NCBI GenBank assembly: GCA_023409535.1
Contig: JAEYGZ010000046.1
Coordinates: 186,001 to 250,000 of the forward strand
Reading direction: 5' to 3'
DNA length: 64,000 nt
From: Bacillota bacterium
Lineage (GTDB): Bacteria > Bacillota > Clostridia > Lachnospirales > Lachnospiraceae
In this document: positions 52,754 to 60,926 of the stretch, one piece after another
Layout of the letters: the number at the start of each line of letters is the position of its first letter
Position numbering within the stretch: position 1 is the first letter of the stretch
Notes under the pieces: generated by a model
The model's input: only the letters and a program-made list of their open reading frames with translations
Database searches by the model: none
Told to the model about the DNA's origin: nothing
Made by a program: the position numbers and the translations under genes

Positions 52754-55156
52754 TTGATAAAACGCCCGCTGGTGTGGATACTGGGGGCATTTCTGCTGGG
52801 AGTGTTGATTGCCCGGCAGACTGATTCTATTGGCATTCTCATAGCACTGGTTTTGGCGGCAGGAGTATTGATCTCTTTCCTGCTGGTTCAGAAGCCTGAC
52901 AGGATTAGAAGCCGAATCATCAAGTATTGTCCGGACATAATCCAAATCAGGAAGGACCGGTTTTTATGGTCCCTGCCGCTGATGTTACTGACAGGCTTCC
53001 TGGCAATGGAAGCGCAGCAGCGTCTGCCGGCGTTATATTATGCATTTGAACAGGAAATACCCTGCGAGATCTCCGGTCGGATTTCCATGATTGTAGAGAA
53101 GGAATGGGGGCAAGCCCTTTATATTAAGGAGAATACGGTTTTTATATCACGGGGAAAAACCTATCCTTGTGAAACTGTCATAGTCTATAGTTCTGATACA
53201 CAGCCCTTGCAGATCGGTAATCAAATTACCGTCAGGGGATCTTTAATCAAATTCACGCAGGCCGCCAATCCAGGCCAATTCAATGAGCAGGAATATTATA
53301 AAATTGAAAATATTGATTTTAAAGCGGAGGCAGACAGTATTACTGTAACTGATTTCTCGTATTCAAAATACCACGCTCTTCTGGGTCGATTAAAGGCCGG
53401 GATGATGCGGAGCTATTCCACGATCCTGGACAGCAAAGAAGCAGGAACGTTGATTGCGATGCTGCTGGGAGAAAAATATCTCCTGGAAGAGGATATCAAG
53501 CAGCTTTATCAGATCAATGGCATCTCCCATGTTCTTGCCATCTCAGGGCTTCATATTTCGCTCATTGGGATGAGTATCTTCTGGCTGCTGAAAAAATGCA
53601 AGCTTCCTTTGATGGCTGCCACCTTAGTAACCATATTCATGGTCTATAGCTATGGGGTATTGACCAACTTCGGGGTATCCACAAACCGTGCGGTGGTAAT
53701 GATGATTGTTATGCTGCTGTCCGCTCTCTTTGGCAAGACCTATGACATGCTTTCAGCCACGGCCCTGAGCGCCCTGATTATATTGCTTCAGAACCCGCTG
53801 CAGCTGTTTAGTGCGGGCTTTCAATTATCCTTTGCGGCAATTCTTGGAATTGCAGTTCTGTTTCCCGGTCTGAAGCAGTTATTTCCCTGGAAGAATTCAT
53901 TTCTGGACGGATTGCTGGTGAGTATCAGTGCCATGATGGCCACCACACCGATCATTTTATATTTCTTCTATCAATTTCCCACCTATGGTTTGATAACAAA
54001 TCTGCTGATTCTGCCGTTGGTAACGTTATTAACCTTAAGTGCTATTCTTGCGGGGATTGCCGGTATGATTTCTCTCCCTTTCGGAATATTTCTTGCAGGA
54101 GGGCCAAACTATATACTGAAGCTTTATGAAGCAATTTGCAGAATAGGTGCGGCGGCACCTGCCAGCCTGATTACGGTGGGAAGGCCTGAGTTATGGGTGT
54201 TGCTTGTGTCAGGGTTGTTCCTGTTTATCTTTGTCATTATAGCGAAGCGGACACAGAGAAGGTATAGTATCATACTTTTAGGTCTGTCCCTTCTTGTATT
54301 ATTCCTTCCCCTCAGGGACAGAAGGCTTGAAATTACCGCTCTGGATGTGGGACAAGGGGACGGTATCGTGATCAGAAGCGAAGAAGGCACTACTTTTATG
54401 ATCGATGGCGGCAGCTCCGATGTAAAGGATGTGGGTACCTATCGCATTCTTCCTTTCCTTAAGTTCCGGGGAATTGACCGGATTGATTATGCCCTGGTCA
54501 CCCATTCCGATATGGATCATATCAGCGGTCTGATGGAATTGATGCAAGGAGGTGTGCCTGTGATTGGTATTCTTATTCTGCCTGAAATCAGTGCAAAGGA
54601 CGAACAATATCTTGCACTGGAAGCTTTGGCACAGCAGAAGAAGATACCGGTGCGGTATATAAAAGCAGGGGATGAGATTATAGACGGAGGAATGACCATG
54701 GATTGCCTGCATCCGGAGCATGGATATCTGCCGCCGTCCGTCAACGCTTACTCTGCCGTGCTCAGTCTGACCTTTGGCGAATTTGATATGCTGCTTACCG
54801 GCGATCTTGAACAGGGTGGAGAGGAACAGATTACCAGGGAACTTCAAAGAGAGGGCTATGAAAAGGAATATGGCATTCATCCGGTGAAGGATTATGACAT
54901 ACTTAAGGTGGCGCATCACGGGTCAAAATACTCTACCTTCGGGGAGTTCCTTGAACTGATAAAGCCGGAGTTTGCTTTAATATCATGCAGTAAAAACAAT
55001 CGTTATGGACACCCTAGTCCCGAGACAATCAAAAGACTTAAAGAAGCCGGTAGTAAGACGCTTATAACCTATGATGGCGGAGCAATCACGATTCGGACAG
55101 ATGGAATGAGGATGGAGGTGCAGACATACTGCGTAAACGGAAAAACCATTGAATGA
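52754..55156 (+). CDS. comEC: DNA internalization protein ComEC/Rec2
   Basis: An 800-residue ComEC. The N-terminal DUF4131-type segment with two helices precedes the competence membrane domain (about 230-500; KQLYQINGISHVLAISGLH is the hallmark). The C-terminal metallo-beta-lactamase domain from about 535 has ALDVGQGDGIVI, the metal motif THSDMDHISG and VAHHGSKYS. It forms the membrane pore for single-stranded DNA and degrades the other strand. TTG start follows AAGGGGGGATAA. A related tail scrap lies 1.6 kb downstream beyond a DUF4143 ATPase gene. Confidence 0.97.
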   Translation: MIKRPLVWILGAFLLGVLIARQTDSIGILIALVLAAGVLISFLLVQKPDRIRSRIIKYCPDIIQIRKDRFLWSLPLMLLTGFLAMEAQQRLPALYYAFEQEIPCEISGRISMIVEKEWGQALYIKENTVFISRGKTYPCETVIVYSSDTQPLQIGNQITVRGSLIKFTQAANPGQFNEQEYYKIENIDFKAEADSITVTDFSYSKYHALLGRLKAGMMRSYSTILDSKEAGTLIAMLLGEKYLLEEDIKQLYQINGISHVLAISGLHISLIGMSIFWLLKKCKLPLMAATLVTIFMVYSYGVLTNFGVSTNRAVVMMIVMLLSALFGKTYDMLSATALSALIILLQNPLQLFSAGFQLSFAAILGIAVLFPGLKQLFPWKNSFLDGLLVSISAMMATTPIILYFFYQFPTYGLITNLLILPLVTLLTLSAILAGIAGMISLPFGIFLAGGPNYILKLYEAICRIGAAAPASLITVGRPELWVLLVSGLFLFIFVIIAKRTQRRYSIILLGLSLLVLFLPLRDRRLEITALDVGQGDGIVIRSEEGTTFMIDGGSSDVKDVGTYRILPFLKFRGIDRIDYALVTHSDMDHISGLMELMQGGVPVIGILILPEISAKDEQYLALEALAQQKKIPVRYIKAGDEIIDGGMTMDCLHPEHGYLPPSVNAYSAVLSLTFGEFDMLLTGDLEQGGEEQITRELQREGYEKEYGIHPVKDYDILKVAHHGSKYSTFGEFLELIKPEFALISCSKNNRYGHPSPETIKRLKEAGSKTLITYDGGAITIRTDGMRMEVQTYCVNGKTIE

Positions 55157-55160
55157 GAAG

Positions 55161-55190
55161 CCGACCCTAAAGAGTCTTAGGGTCGGGTTT
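55161..55190 (+). terminator. Terminator after comEC
   Basis: CCGACCCTAA (55161-55170) pairs perfectly with TTAGGGTCGG (55177-55186) and runs into GTTTAAATTT. Confidence 0.8.
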
Positions 55191-55206
55191 AAATTTGGAG
55201 TAGGGG

Positions 55207-56571
55207 TCAGAGAAACATTGTCATATAAATCGGCAGATGAATAATTCCCTCTTTTATCATTACATCCTTGGAGGAAAGGATATATGCAGTTCCAATCTTG
55301 GATGAGAACTTATTTTTAAATTTATCCAAAGAAGAATGTGATGTATTGTTGCCTGATTTCACCTCAATCGGCGTGATTTTCTTCTTTTCTGTTATTAGAA
55401 AATCAATTTCTATATGGTTTTCGCGATTCACTTTATCGTTACGGGAATAAAAGTAGAGCTTATAACCATTTCGGCGCAGCATTTGCGCGACAATATTCTC
55501 CATAATCATTCCTTCGTTAATGCCTAGCTTATCAAAGAGAACAGCTTTGTAAAGCTCGTTATGGGTGTAAGGGCTGTCCATGAAGGTGTGAGTAATCAGA
55601 AGTCCTGTATCTGCCATATAACACTTCTGCGTTGTGTGATCCGCGCTTAGAGCCAGACCGATATTCGGGTCGGTTGTGTTAAAGCAGGCGTTGACAATCA
55701 TCGCTTCATTAAGCCAAACAAAGGAATCTTCGTAACTTCTGAAACGAGCTTGTTTGGAGATGGAGGACAGATGATATTTCTTTTCTTTCTTTGAGAGCTG
55801 CCCCGGTATTCCGTCAAACACAGCAAAAACCTTGTCCTCATAGCCTTCCGCAAACTTAGAAACGTCGTCGCAGTATAGTTTTAATATCCGCCGCTTGACA
55901 ATATCAACCGATTCAAAATCCTTTGTCTGAACATATTCCAGCACTGCCTGCGGCATTCCTCCGACGAGAATATACTGCCGGAAGTCGTTCATAATTTTTC
56001 TGTGAAGCGTCTGACCAAGCGGAGTCTTGGTATCAAAGCATTGCTTAATAAGCGGAACAGTAGCAAGGTCATCGAGGGCCCACAGAAATTCCTCAAAGTC
56101 AAGGGGAAATAACTCGATATGTTCTTCCTCCGATGGGATAATGATATCCTGAACATTCTTCTTCAAACGGATCAAAGAGCCGGTTTCAATGTAGTCATAC
56201 CGCCCGTCTGCGACAAGATATTTGATCAATTGCCTTGCCCGCGGAAACTGCTGTATTTCGTCAAATATGATGACGGATTCTCTTTTGTGCAGGGAGGTTG
56301 AGTAGAATGCCGACAGCTTGGCGAAGAATAAATCGAGATTAGCGCTGTCATGTTCAAATAAATCCAAGATATCCTTTGGTGCATTACCGAAATCGATAAT
56401 GATATGACTCTTATATTCGTTTTCAGCAAAAAGTTTGCAGAGAAAGCTCTTGCCGACGCGACGTGCACCGTCTATCATCAGCGCGGAAGCCCCGTCGCTC
56501 TGTTTCTTCCATGCCAGCAGATTATCATATATTTTTCTTTTTAAGATAGTGGAATTTTTCTTAGCGCTCAA
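55207..56571 (-). CDS. AAA ATPase with DUF4143 domain
   Basis: A 454-residue ATPase of the AAA_14/DUF4143 type. Walker A is IDGARRVGKSFLCKLF, Walker B VIIFDEIQQFPRARQ, and the sensor-like ETGSLIRLKKN follows. The C-terminal half has the DUF4143 nuclease-like motif with IDFLITEKKKITPIEVKSG, a D-x-ExK arrangement of the PD-(D/E)XK fold. TTG start is preceded by GAGGAGG. It is a minus-strand single gene between comEC and an ABC exporter, bracketed by a comEC tail remnant, so probably a mobile arrival. Function unknown. Confidence 0.9.
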   Translation of the reverse strand: MSAKKNSTILKRKIYDNLLAWKKQSDGASALMIDGARRVGKSFLCKLFAENEYKSHIIIDFGNAPKDILDLFEHDSANLDLFFAKLSAFYSTSLHKRESVIIFDEIQQFPRARQLIKYLVADGRYDYIETGSLIRLKKNVQDIIIPSEEEHIELFPLDFEEFLWALDDLATVPLIKQCFDTKTPLGQTLHRKIMNDFRQYILVGGMPQAVLEYVQTKDFESVDIVKRRILKLYCDDVSKFAEGYEDKVFAVFDGIPGQLSKKEKKYHLSSISKQARFRSYEDSFVWLNEAMIVNACFNTTDPNIGLALSADHTTQKCYMADTGLLITHTFMDSPYTHNELYKAVLFDKLGINEGMIMENIVAQMLRRNGYKLYFYSRNDKVNRENHIEIDFLITEKKKITPIEVKSGNNTSHSSLDKFKNKFSSKIGTAYILSSKDVMIKEGIIHLPIYMTMFL

Positions 56572-56620
56572 TTTTCATACCTCCTCAAGGTAATCGCATA
56601 CTTAGAATAACTGTATCATA

Positions 56621-56709
56621 TCACGAAAATCACGAAAAGACAATATAAAATGGTTAAAATTTGCACGAAAATACAATGATCAATAATCGGATTAATCACG
56701 AAAAGACAA
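56621..56709 (-). repeat. CACGAAAA repeats upstream of the DUF4143 gene
   Basis: CACGAAAA occurs four times (56622, 56631, about 56664, 56697), within two exact 16-bp copies AATCACGAAAAGACAA at 56628-56643 and 56694-56709. The region is the promoter side of the DUF4143 gene and may be an operator or integration-related repeat. Confidence 0.55.
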
Positions 56710-56719
56710 ATAGTAATAA

Positions 56720-56824
56720 ACTGAGCAGGCCGGCAGTGAAACGATGATTACTTATGAAAACGGAGCGATTACCATCCGGACGGATGGGAAAAGAATTAAG
56801 TATTTGATTTCAATTGAAACATAA
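56720..56824 (+). pseudogene. comEC 3'-end remnant
   Basis: Bases 56723-56824 translate to EQAGSETMITYENGAITIRT followed by DG and a short different tail, ending at a TAA. The first 20 or so residues match ComEC's own C-terminus (EAGSKTLITYDGGAITIRTDG). There is no upstream open frame (a stop at 56717). It is a scrap of a second or rearranged comEC tail left beyond the inserted DUF4143 gene. The rest to 57021 is AT-rich promoter space. Confidence 0.8.
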
Positions 56825-57021
56825 TATATAATTACATATAAAACATATAGATTATATAAATATTTTGGATGCGACATGGTAATGATACATGCAATCAGGG
56901 CACATGTGGCGGAAAATAGTTAAACTGCAAAATAAGCAGTATACTAAAAGTTTACATCTATTATGAAGCTTAATAATACTGCTTATATATTTGCGATTAA
57001 ATCAATCGGAGAAATATTAAA

Positions 57022-58680
57022 ATGAAAAAATATATCTTGAAACTGAAATGGATTATATTTATAAAAATTATCACTGCGGCAGTATCAATCATCGGACTTG
57101 CCGCTATGCCTTATATCACAAAGCTGTTATTTGATAATTTCTCAAAAGGCTGGGATAGAGTGCTTCTTTACATAGGAATGTATCTTCTGGCGGTTATCAT
57201 AGGAATGTCCTTTGAATATATCAGTCAATTGCATGCATGGAAATTAAACAGAGAATGCAACCTTTTCCTCAAGAAGGATGTATTTACTTCCATAGTACAT
57301 TTGCCGTATTTGGAGTTTCGGAAGAAAGAAGTGGGGGAATACATCTCCATCTTTCATAATGATATCAAGGTTGCGGAGGAATATGTAGAAAGCTTTGTTG
57401 CGATTATCCAGACAAGTATTCAGATTGTGATTTATGCGGTTTATATTTTTATTTTAGATTACCGAATTGCAATGATCATTATGCTTGGTTCTGTTCTTGC
57501 ACTTTTTTTACCAAATGTCACGGGCAAAACATTATCCTCCAGACGGGGCGCATCCCTGGATGCAATGGCAGCCTATTCCGAAAAAATTAAAAATTTATTT
57601 GACGGTTTCAAACATATAAACAGCATTACAAGAAATAGTATTATCAATCATCAAACGAAGTTTTTATATGATATGGAAAAGAAACAGTTTCATTACGGAC
57701 GCTTTAGCACCTTCTCAAATGTGTTTAGCGGATCCTTTATGTATCTTGTAAATATTGCATGCTTTGCAGCGGTGGGGGTGCTTCTGCTGCATTCCCAAAT
57801 AACTGTCGGTACCGGAATTGCAACCCTGGGGTATGTCGAAAGCTTTGTGTTTCCGTTGTCCTATGTATTAAAAGAAATTAATAATATAAAATCATCGAAA
57901 ACCACAAAGGATAAATTAATGGGGCTTCTGAAAGAATTAAATGGTATGTCTGTTAAGAGGCATCCGGGTAGTTTGGCCTGCAGCAAAATAGAGTTCAGGG
58001 AAGTTACGATATCCTATCAAGATTTCGTACTTAAAAAGTTTAGTTATCAGTTTGAAAAAGGAAAAAAATATGCGATCATCGGTCATAACGGAAGCGGAAA
58101 ATCTACAATATTAAAGGCACTCGTTCAATATACCAGGATTACCTCGGGTGATATTTTGATAGATGATAAATCAATGAATGACTGCAATAGTGCGGATGTC
58201 ATCAGCCATACCCCTTCAGGAAGTCATGTTTATAATGCGGACTTTGAAAATAACGTTACTTTATTCGGAGCTTATTCCGCCCATGATCTTAATTTGGTTA
58301 TGAAGGATATTGATATTGATAAAATAAAATCTATACGAAACACGCCAAACTGCGCCACATTAAGTAACGGTGAAAAACAATTAATGGAGTTTGTAAGGAT
58401 CATTTTATACAATAAAGAGGTGCTGTTATTGGATGAACCGTTTTCCGCACTGGATGGGAAGAATACGAAGCAGTTACATAGCAAATTAAATGAAATAAGG
58501 AATAAGATAATCATCATGGTTACCCACGATCTGTCGGAGGATTTCCTTTTAAAATTCGATGAAATCTTATTCATGGATCATGGTACATTAATCGTAAGCG
58601 GAGATCCAAAGATGATGATACAAAACAAATATTATCTTGAGCTTAAAAACACTGCTGATTATAAAGCGACTGATTTATGA
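57022..58680 (+). CDS. ABC exporter, fused permease and divergent ATPase
   Basis: A 552-residue ABC half-transporter. About six helices in the first 300 residues (IIFIKIITAAVSIIGLAAMPYI onward) are followed by one ATPase domain. Walker A is GHNGSGKSTI (about 352), signature LSNGEKQL (about 444) instead of LSGGQ, Walker B VLLLDEPFSALDG and the H-loop MVTHD. The Q-loop region reads SHTPSGSHVYNADFENNV with no clear Gln. This divergence suggests altered ATPase regulation; a peptide or lipid cargo is possible, not proven. It is monocistronic, and a strong hairpin terminator follows. Confidence 0.9.
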   Translation: MKKYILKLKWIIFIKIITAAVSIIGLAAMPYITKLLFDNFSKGWDRVLLYIGMYLLAVIIGMSFEYISQLHAWKLNRECNLFLKKDVFTSIVHLPYLEFRKKEVGEYISIFHNDIKVAEEYVESFVAIIQTSIQIVIYAVYIFILDYRIAMIIMLGSVLALFLPNVTGKTLSSRRGASLDAMAAYSEKIKNLFDGFKHINSITRNSIINHQTKFLYDMEKKQFHYGRFSTFSNVFSGSFMYLVNIACFAAVGVLLLHSQITVGTGIATLGYVESFVFPLSYVLKEINNIKSSKTTKDKLMGLLKELNGMSVKRHPGSLACSKIEFREVTISYQDFVLKKFSYQFEKGKKYAIIGHNGSGKSTILKALVQYTRITSGDILIDDKSMNDCNSADVISHTPSGSHVYNADFENNVTLFGAYSAHDLNLVMKDIDIDKIKSIRNTPNCATLSNGEKQLMEFVRIILYNKEVLLLDEPFSALDGKNTKQLHSKLNEIRNKIIIMVTHDLSEDFLLKFDEILFMDHGTLIVSGDPKMMIQNKYYLELKNTADYKATDL

Positions 58681-58711
58681 CAGGGAAGAAATAGTATCAA
58701 TGCACCTTTCC

Positions 58712-58784
58712 AAAGGAACAGATGAATCATATAACATTTTGGCCGGACTGGCTAAATTGTTTTATGATTTATCTGTTCCTTTTT
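58712..58784 (+). terminator. Long hairpin terminator after the ABC exporter
   Basis: AAAGGAACAGAT.. (58712 on) pairs with ..ATCTGTTCCTTTT (to 58783) over about 33 bases with 3-4 mismatches or wobbles and a tiny GGA loop, followed by further T. The following 58785-58912 stretch holds no supported gene. Confidence 0.85.
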
Positions 58785-58912
58785 ATACAGCAAATATATC
58801 CTGGTTTGTAACAGCGTCTTCTCGGTCATGCCAAGGCACTTGCAGATTTGGGATGGGAGAGAGGAATAGGTGTCGTATAAAAATAATAATAAATTAATTC
58901 ATACTAAACATA

Positions 58913-58941
58913 TTGACGTAGTATGATATCGGTGATATACT
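58913..58941 (+). promoter_or_regulatory. Promoter for the opp operon
   Basis: TTGACG (58913) and TATACT (58936) with a 17-base spacer. AGTATGATATC..GATATACT across the -10 is a near palindrome, perhaps an operator. Confidence 0.65.
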
Positions 58942-58972
58942 ACAAAACATATATGAATAGGAGGATATTTGC

Positions 58973-59095
58973 GTGGATAATATTTTTAGCAGGACATGTA
59001 ATTTGCAAGGGCGCAATCAAGTGCTTCCAGTAAATTATTATGCCATGAATTGCATATCTATTAGCATTGCTCTTGACCGATGTTGTGTGAGATAG
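58973..59095 (+). CDS. Small leader ORF, Cys-containing, upstream of oppA
   Basis: A 40-codon frame starting at GTG 58973 behind TAGGAGGA with ideal spacing. The peptide begins MDNIFSRTCN and ends with ALDRCCVR. It has four cysteines, two of them adjacent at codons 37-38 (TGT TGT at 59081-59086). The stop is 42 bases before the oppA start. Those Cys codons can pair with ACAACA at 59116-59121, and GCTCT (59069-59073) with AGAGC (59128-59132), enclosing the oppA AAGGAG. The layout resembles a translational attenuator sensing Cys-tRNA. No homology was claimed; coding evidence is start, spacing and context. Confidence 0.5.
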   Translation: MDNIFSRTCNLQGRNQVLPVNYYAMNCISISIALDRCCVR

Positions 59096-59137
59096 ACATT
59101 ACATATGGATAACCTACAACAAGAAGGAGAGCAATTT

Positions 59138-60850
59138 ATGAAAAGAAAACTATATTCCGTTATTTTAACCTTGGTTTTAACCAGCACCGTATTCCTGAGC
59201 GCATGCTCCAAAGCAGATGACAAAGAAGCTTCTTCCGATCCTGCTACACCGACGACCGCAGCGCAAACTGCACCGGAAGCGACCCAGGCACCTGCGGCAA
59301 CCGAAGCAGCCGGCGGATTAAAGGTATTAAATTGGGTTGCACCCGGTGAAGTTACTACCATGGATTCCGGAAAAAGCTATGATACCATCAGCTCGGAACA
59401 GATCGATTTCCATGCGGATTCTCTGTACCGCATCAATGAAAACAATGAAGCAATCCCTAACCTTGCGGTAGCTTTACCTGAGGTAAGTGCGGATGGATTA
59501 ACCGTAACAGTTGAGCTCAGGGATAATGCAAAATTCTCAAACGGGGATAAGATTACGGCGGCAGACATCGTATATGCCGCACAGCGTGTGGTGGACCCGG
59601 CAACCGGATCTCAAAGTGCAAATAACCTGTCTTACATAAAAAATGCAACAGAAATCATTGCGGGTACCTTAAAGCCTGAGGACCTTGGAGTAAAGGCTTT
59701 ATCGGATACAAAGCTTGAATTTACACTGGTTGCACCCAACAGCTACATAAATACGACACTGTCCTCTACGCTGCTGGCACCTGTCAGCAAGAAGTTTGCA
59801 GAAGAACAGGGTGCGAATTACGGCTTGAATTCCGACGCGCTTCTTGCCAGCGGTCCTTACGTATTAACCGGCTGGAGCGGAGCGGGTATCTCCTGGAAAT
59901 ATGAAAAGAACCCTTATTACTGGGATGCTGAAAACATTTATTTTGACGAAATCAATGTACAGGTTGTAAAAGAGGTTGCCACCGGAGTTAATTTATATGA
60001 AGCGGGTGAACTGGACGGTACCAAAGTAACCGGCGAATATATTTCATTATATCAGGGGAAGGAGGACCTGGTATCGGTTCAAACCCTCCGAATGACAAAC
60101 CTAGAGATGGGTATCAGCTCCAATCCATATCTTCAGAATGAAAATCTCCGCAAAGCTTTAATTTACGCCTTAAACCGCGAAGAGCTGTCCGGCGCGATCT
60201 TAAATGGTGACGGTATTCCTGCGGTAGGTGTGATTCCCAACGGAATTGCAGTCAATCCGGATAACGGAAAGAGTATTGCGGAGGATTTCGGTATCCTTGT
60301 GAATACAGATGTTGAAAAGGCACAGCAATATTTTAAGCAGGCCTTACAGGAATTGGGAACTGACAGCATAACGCTCCGCCTGGTTACCAGTGACTCGGAT
60401 GAAAGCATCAAAGTCGGACAGTACCTGCAAAGCATTTATCAAACGAATTTACCCGGATTAACCATAGACCTGGCAAATGTTCCGGCGTCCGTCCGCTTTG
60501 AAGAAATGATGAGCTATAAATTTGATCTGGCGTTGGGCGGCTGGACAGGAGACTTCGATCCCACCTCCTATATTAAGCAGCATGAGGAAAGCTATGAGCA
60601 TAACCACAGCCAGTGGAAATCCGAAGAACTGACTAATCTGGTGAAAGCGCTGGAAACAACCGACGGAACAGATTTTACGAAGCGATGGGAGCACTTAAGA
60701 GAGGCGAACCGGTACCTCATAGATAATGCGGTAGTTATTCCCATTGTACAGGCGTCTCAAAGCTATTTGGTCAATCCGAAGCTCAAGGGATATGTAACCC
60801 ATGTATTAGGAACCCCCATTGATATTACCCGTGCTTATATTGAAGAATAG
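59138..60850 (+). CDS. oppA: Oligopeptide-binding lipoprotein OppA-like
   Basis: A 570-residue solute-binding lipoprotein of the SBP_bac_5 family. Signal and lipobox LSAC (Cys21), Thr/Ala/Pro tether, then the family's N-terminal GEVTTMDSGKSYDTISSEQI, ADIVYAAQRVVDP, NPYYWDAENIYFDEINVQVV, and LRKALIYALNREEL. ATG 59138 follows AAGGAG and starts the signal peptide; the ATG at 59105 lacks one. It delivers peptides or related compounds to the next two permeases. Confidence 0.94.
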   Translation: MKRKLYSVILTLVLTSTVFLSACSKADDKEASSDPATPTTAAQTAPEATQAPAATEAAGGLKVLNWVAPGEVTTMDSGKSYDTISSEQIDFHADSLYRINENNEAIPNLAVALPEVSADGLTVTVELRDNAKFSNGDKITAADIVYAAQRVVDPATGSQSANNLSYIKNATEIIAGTLKPEDLGVKALSDTKLEFTLVAPNSYINTTLSSTLLAPVSKKFAEEQGANYGLNSDALLASGPYVLTGWSGAGISWKYEKNPYYWDAENIYFDEINVQVVKEVATGVNLYEAGELDGTKVTGEYISLYQGKEDLVSVQTLRMTNLEMGISSNPYLQNENLRKALIYALNREELSGAILNGDGIPAVGVIPNGIAVNPDNGKSIAEDFGILVNTDVEKAQQYFKQALQELGTDSITLRLVTSDSDESIKVGQYLQSIYQTNLPGLTIDLANVPASVRFEEMMSYKFDLALGGWTGDFDPTSYIKQHEESYEHNHSQWKSEELTNLVKALETTDGTDFTKRWEHLREANRYLIDNAVVIPIVQASQSYLVNPKLKGYVTHVLGTPIDITRAYIEE

Positions 60851-60926
60851 TTTTATTTGAAACCAGTTGTAAATCAAGGGGTTGTTGCATTTGCAGCAAT
60901 CCCTTGTTCTATGGAAAGGAGAAACC

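Noticed and set aside
54299..54919. 206-codon frame antisense to comEC
   Set aside because: Covers the conserved metallo-beta-lactamase domain of comEC on the other strand; no start signal.
58800..58884. Possible protein remnant (RLLGHAKALADLGWERGIGV) after the ABC exporter
   Set aside because: Only about 22 codons between stops; looks protein-like but too short to assign to a family, so not listed as a pseudogene.
59105..59137. Upstream ATG (59105) as the start of oppA
   Set aside because: It would put 11 polar residues ahead of a textbook lipoprotein signal and lacks a ribosome binding site; ATG 59138 follows AAGGAG.
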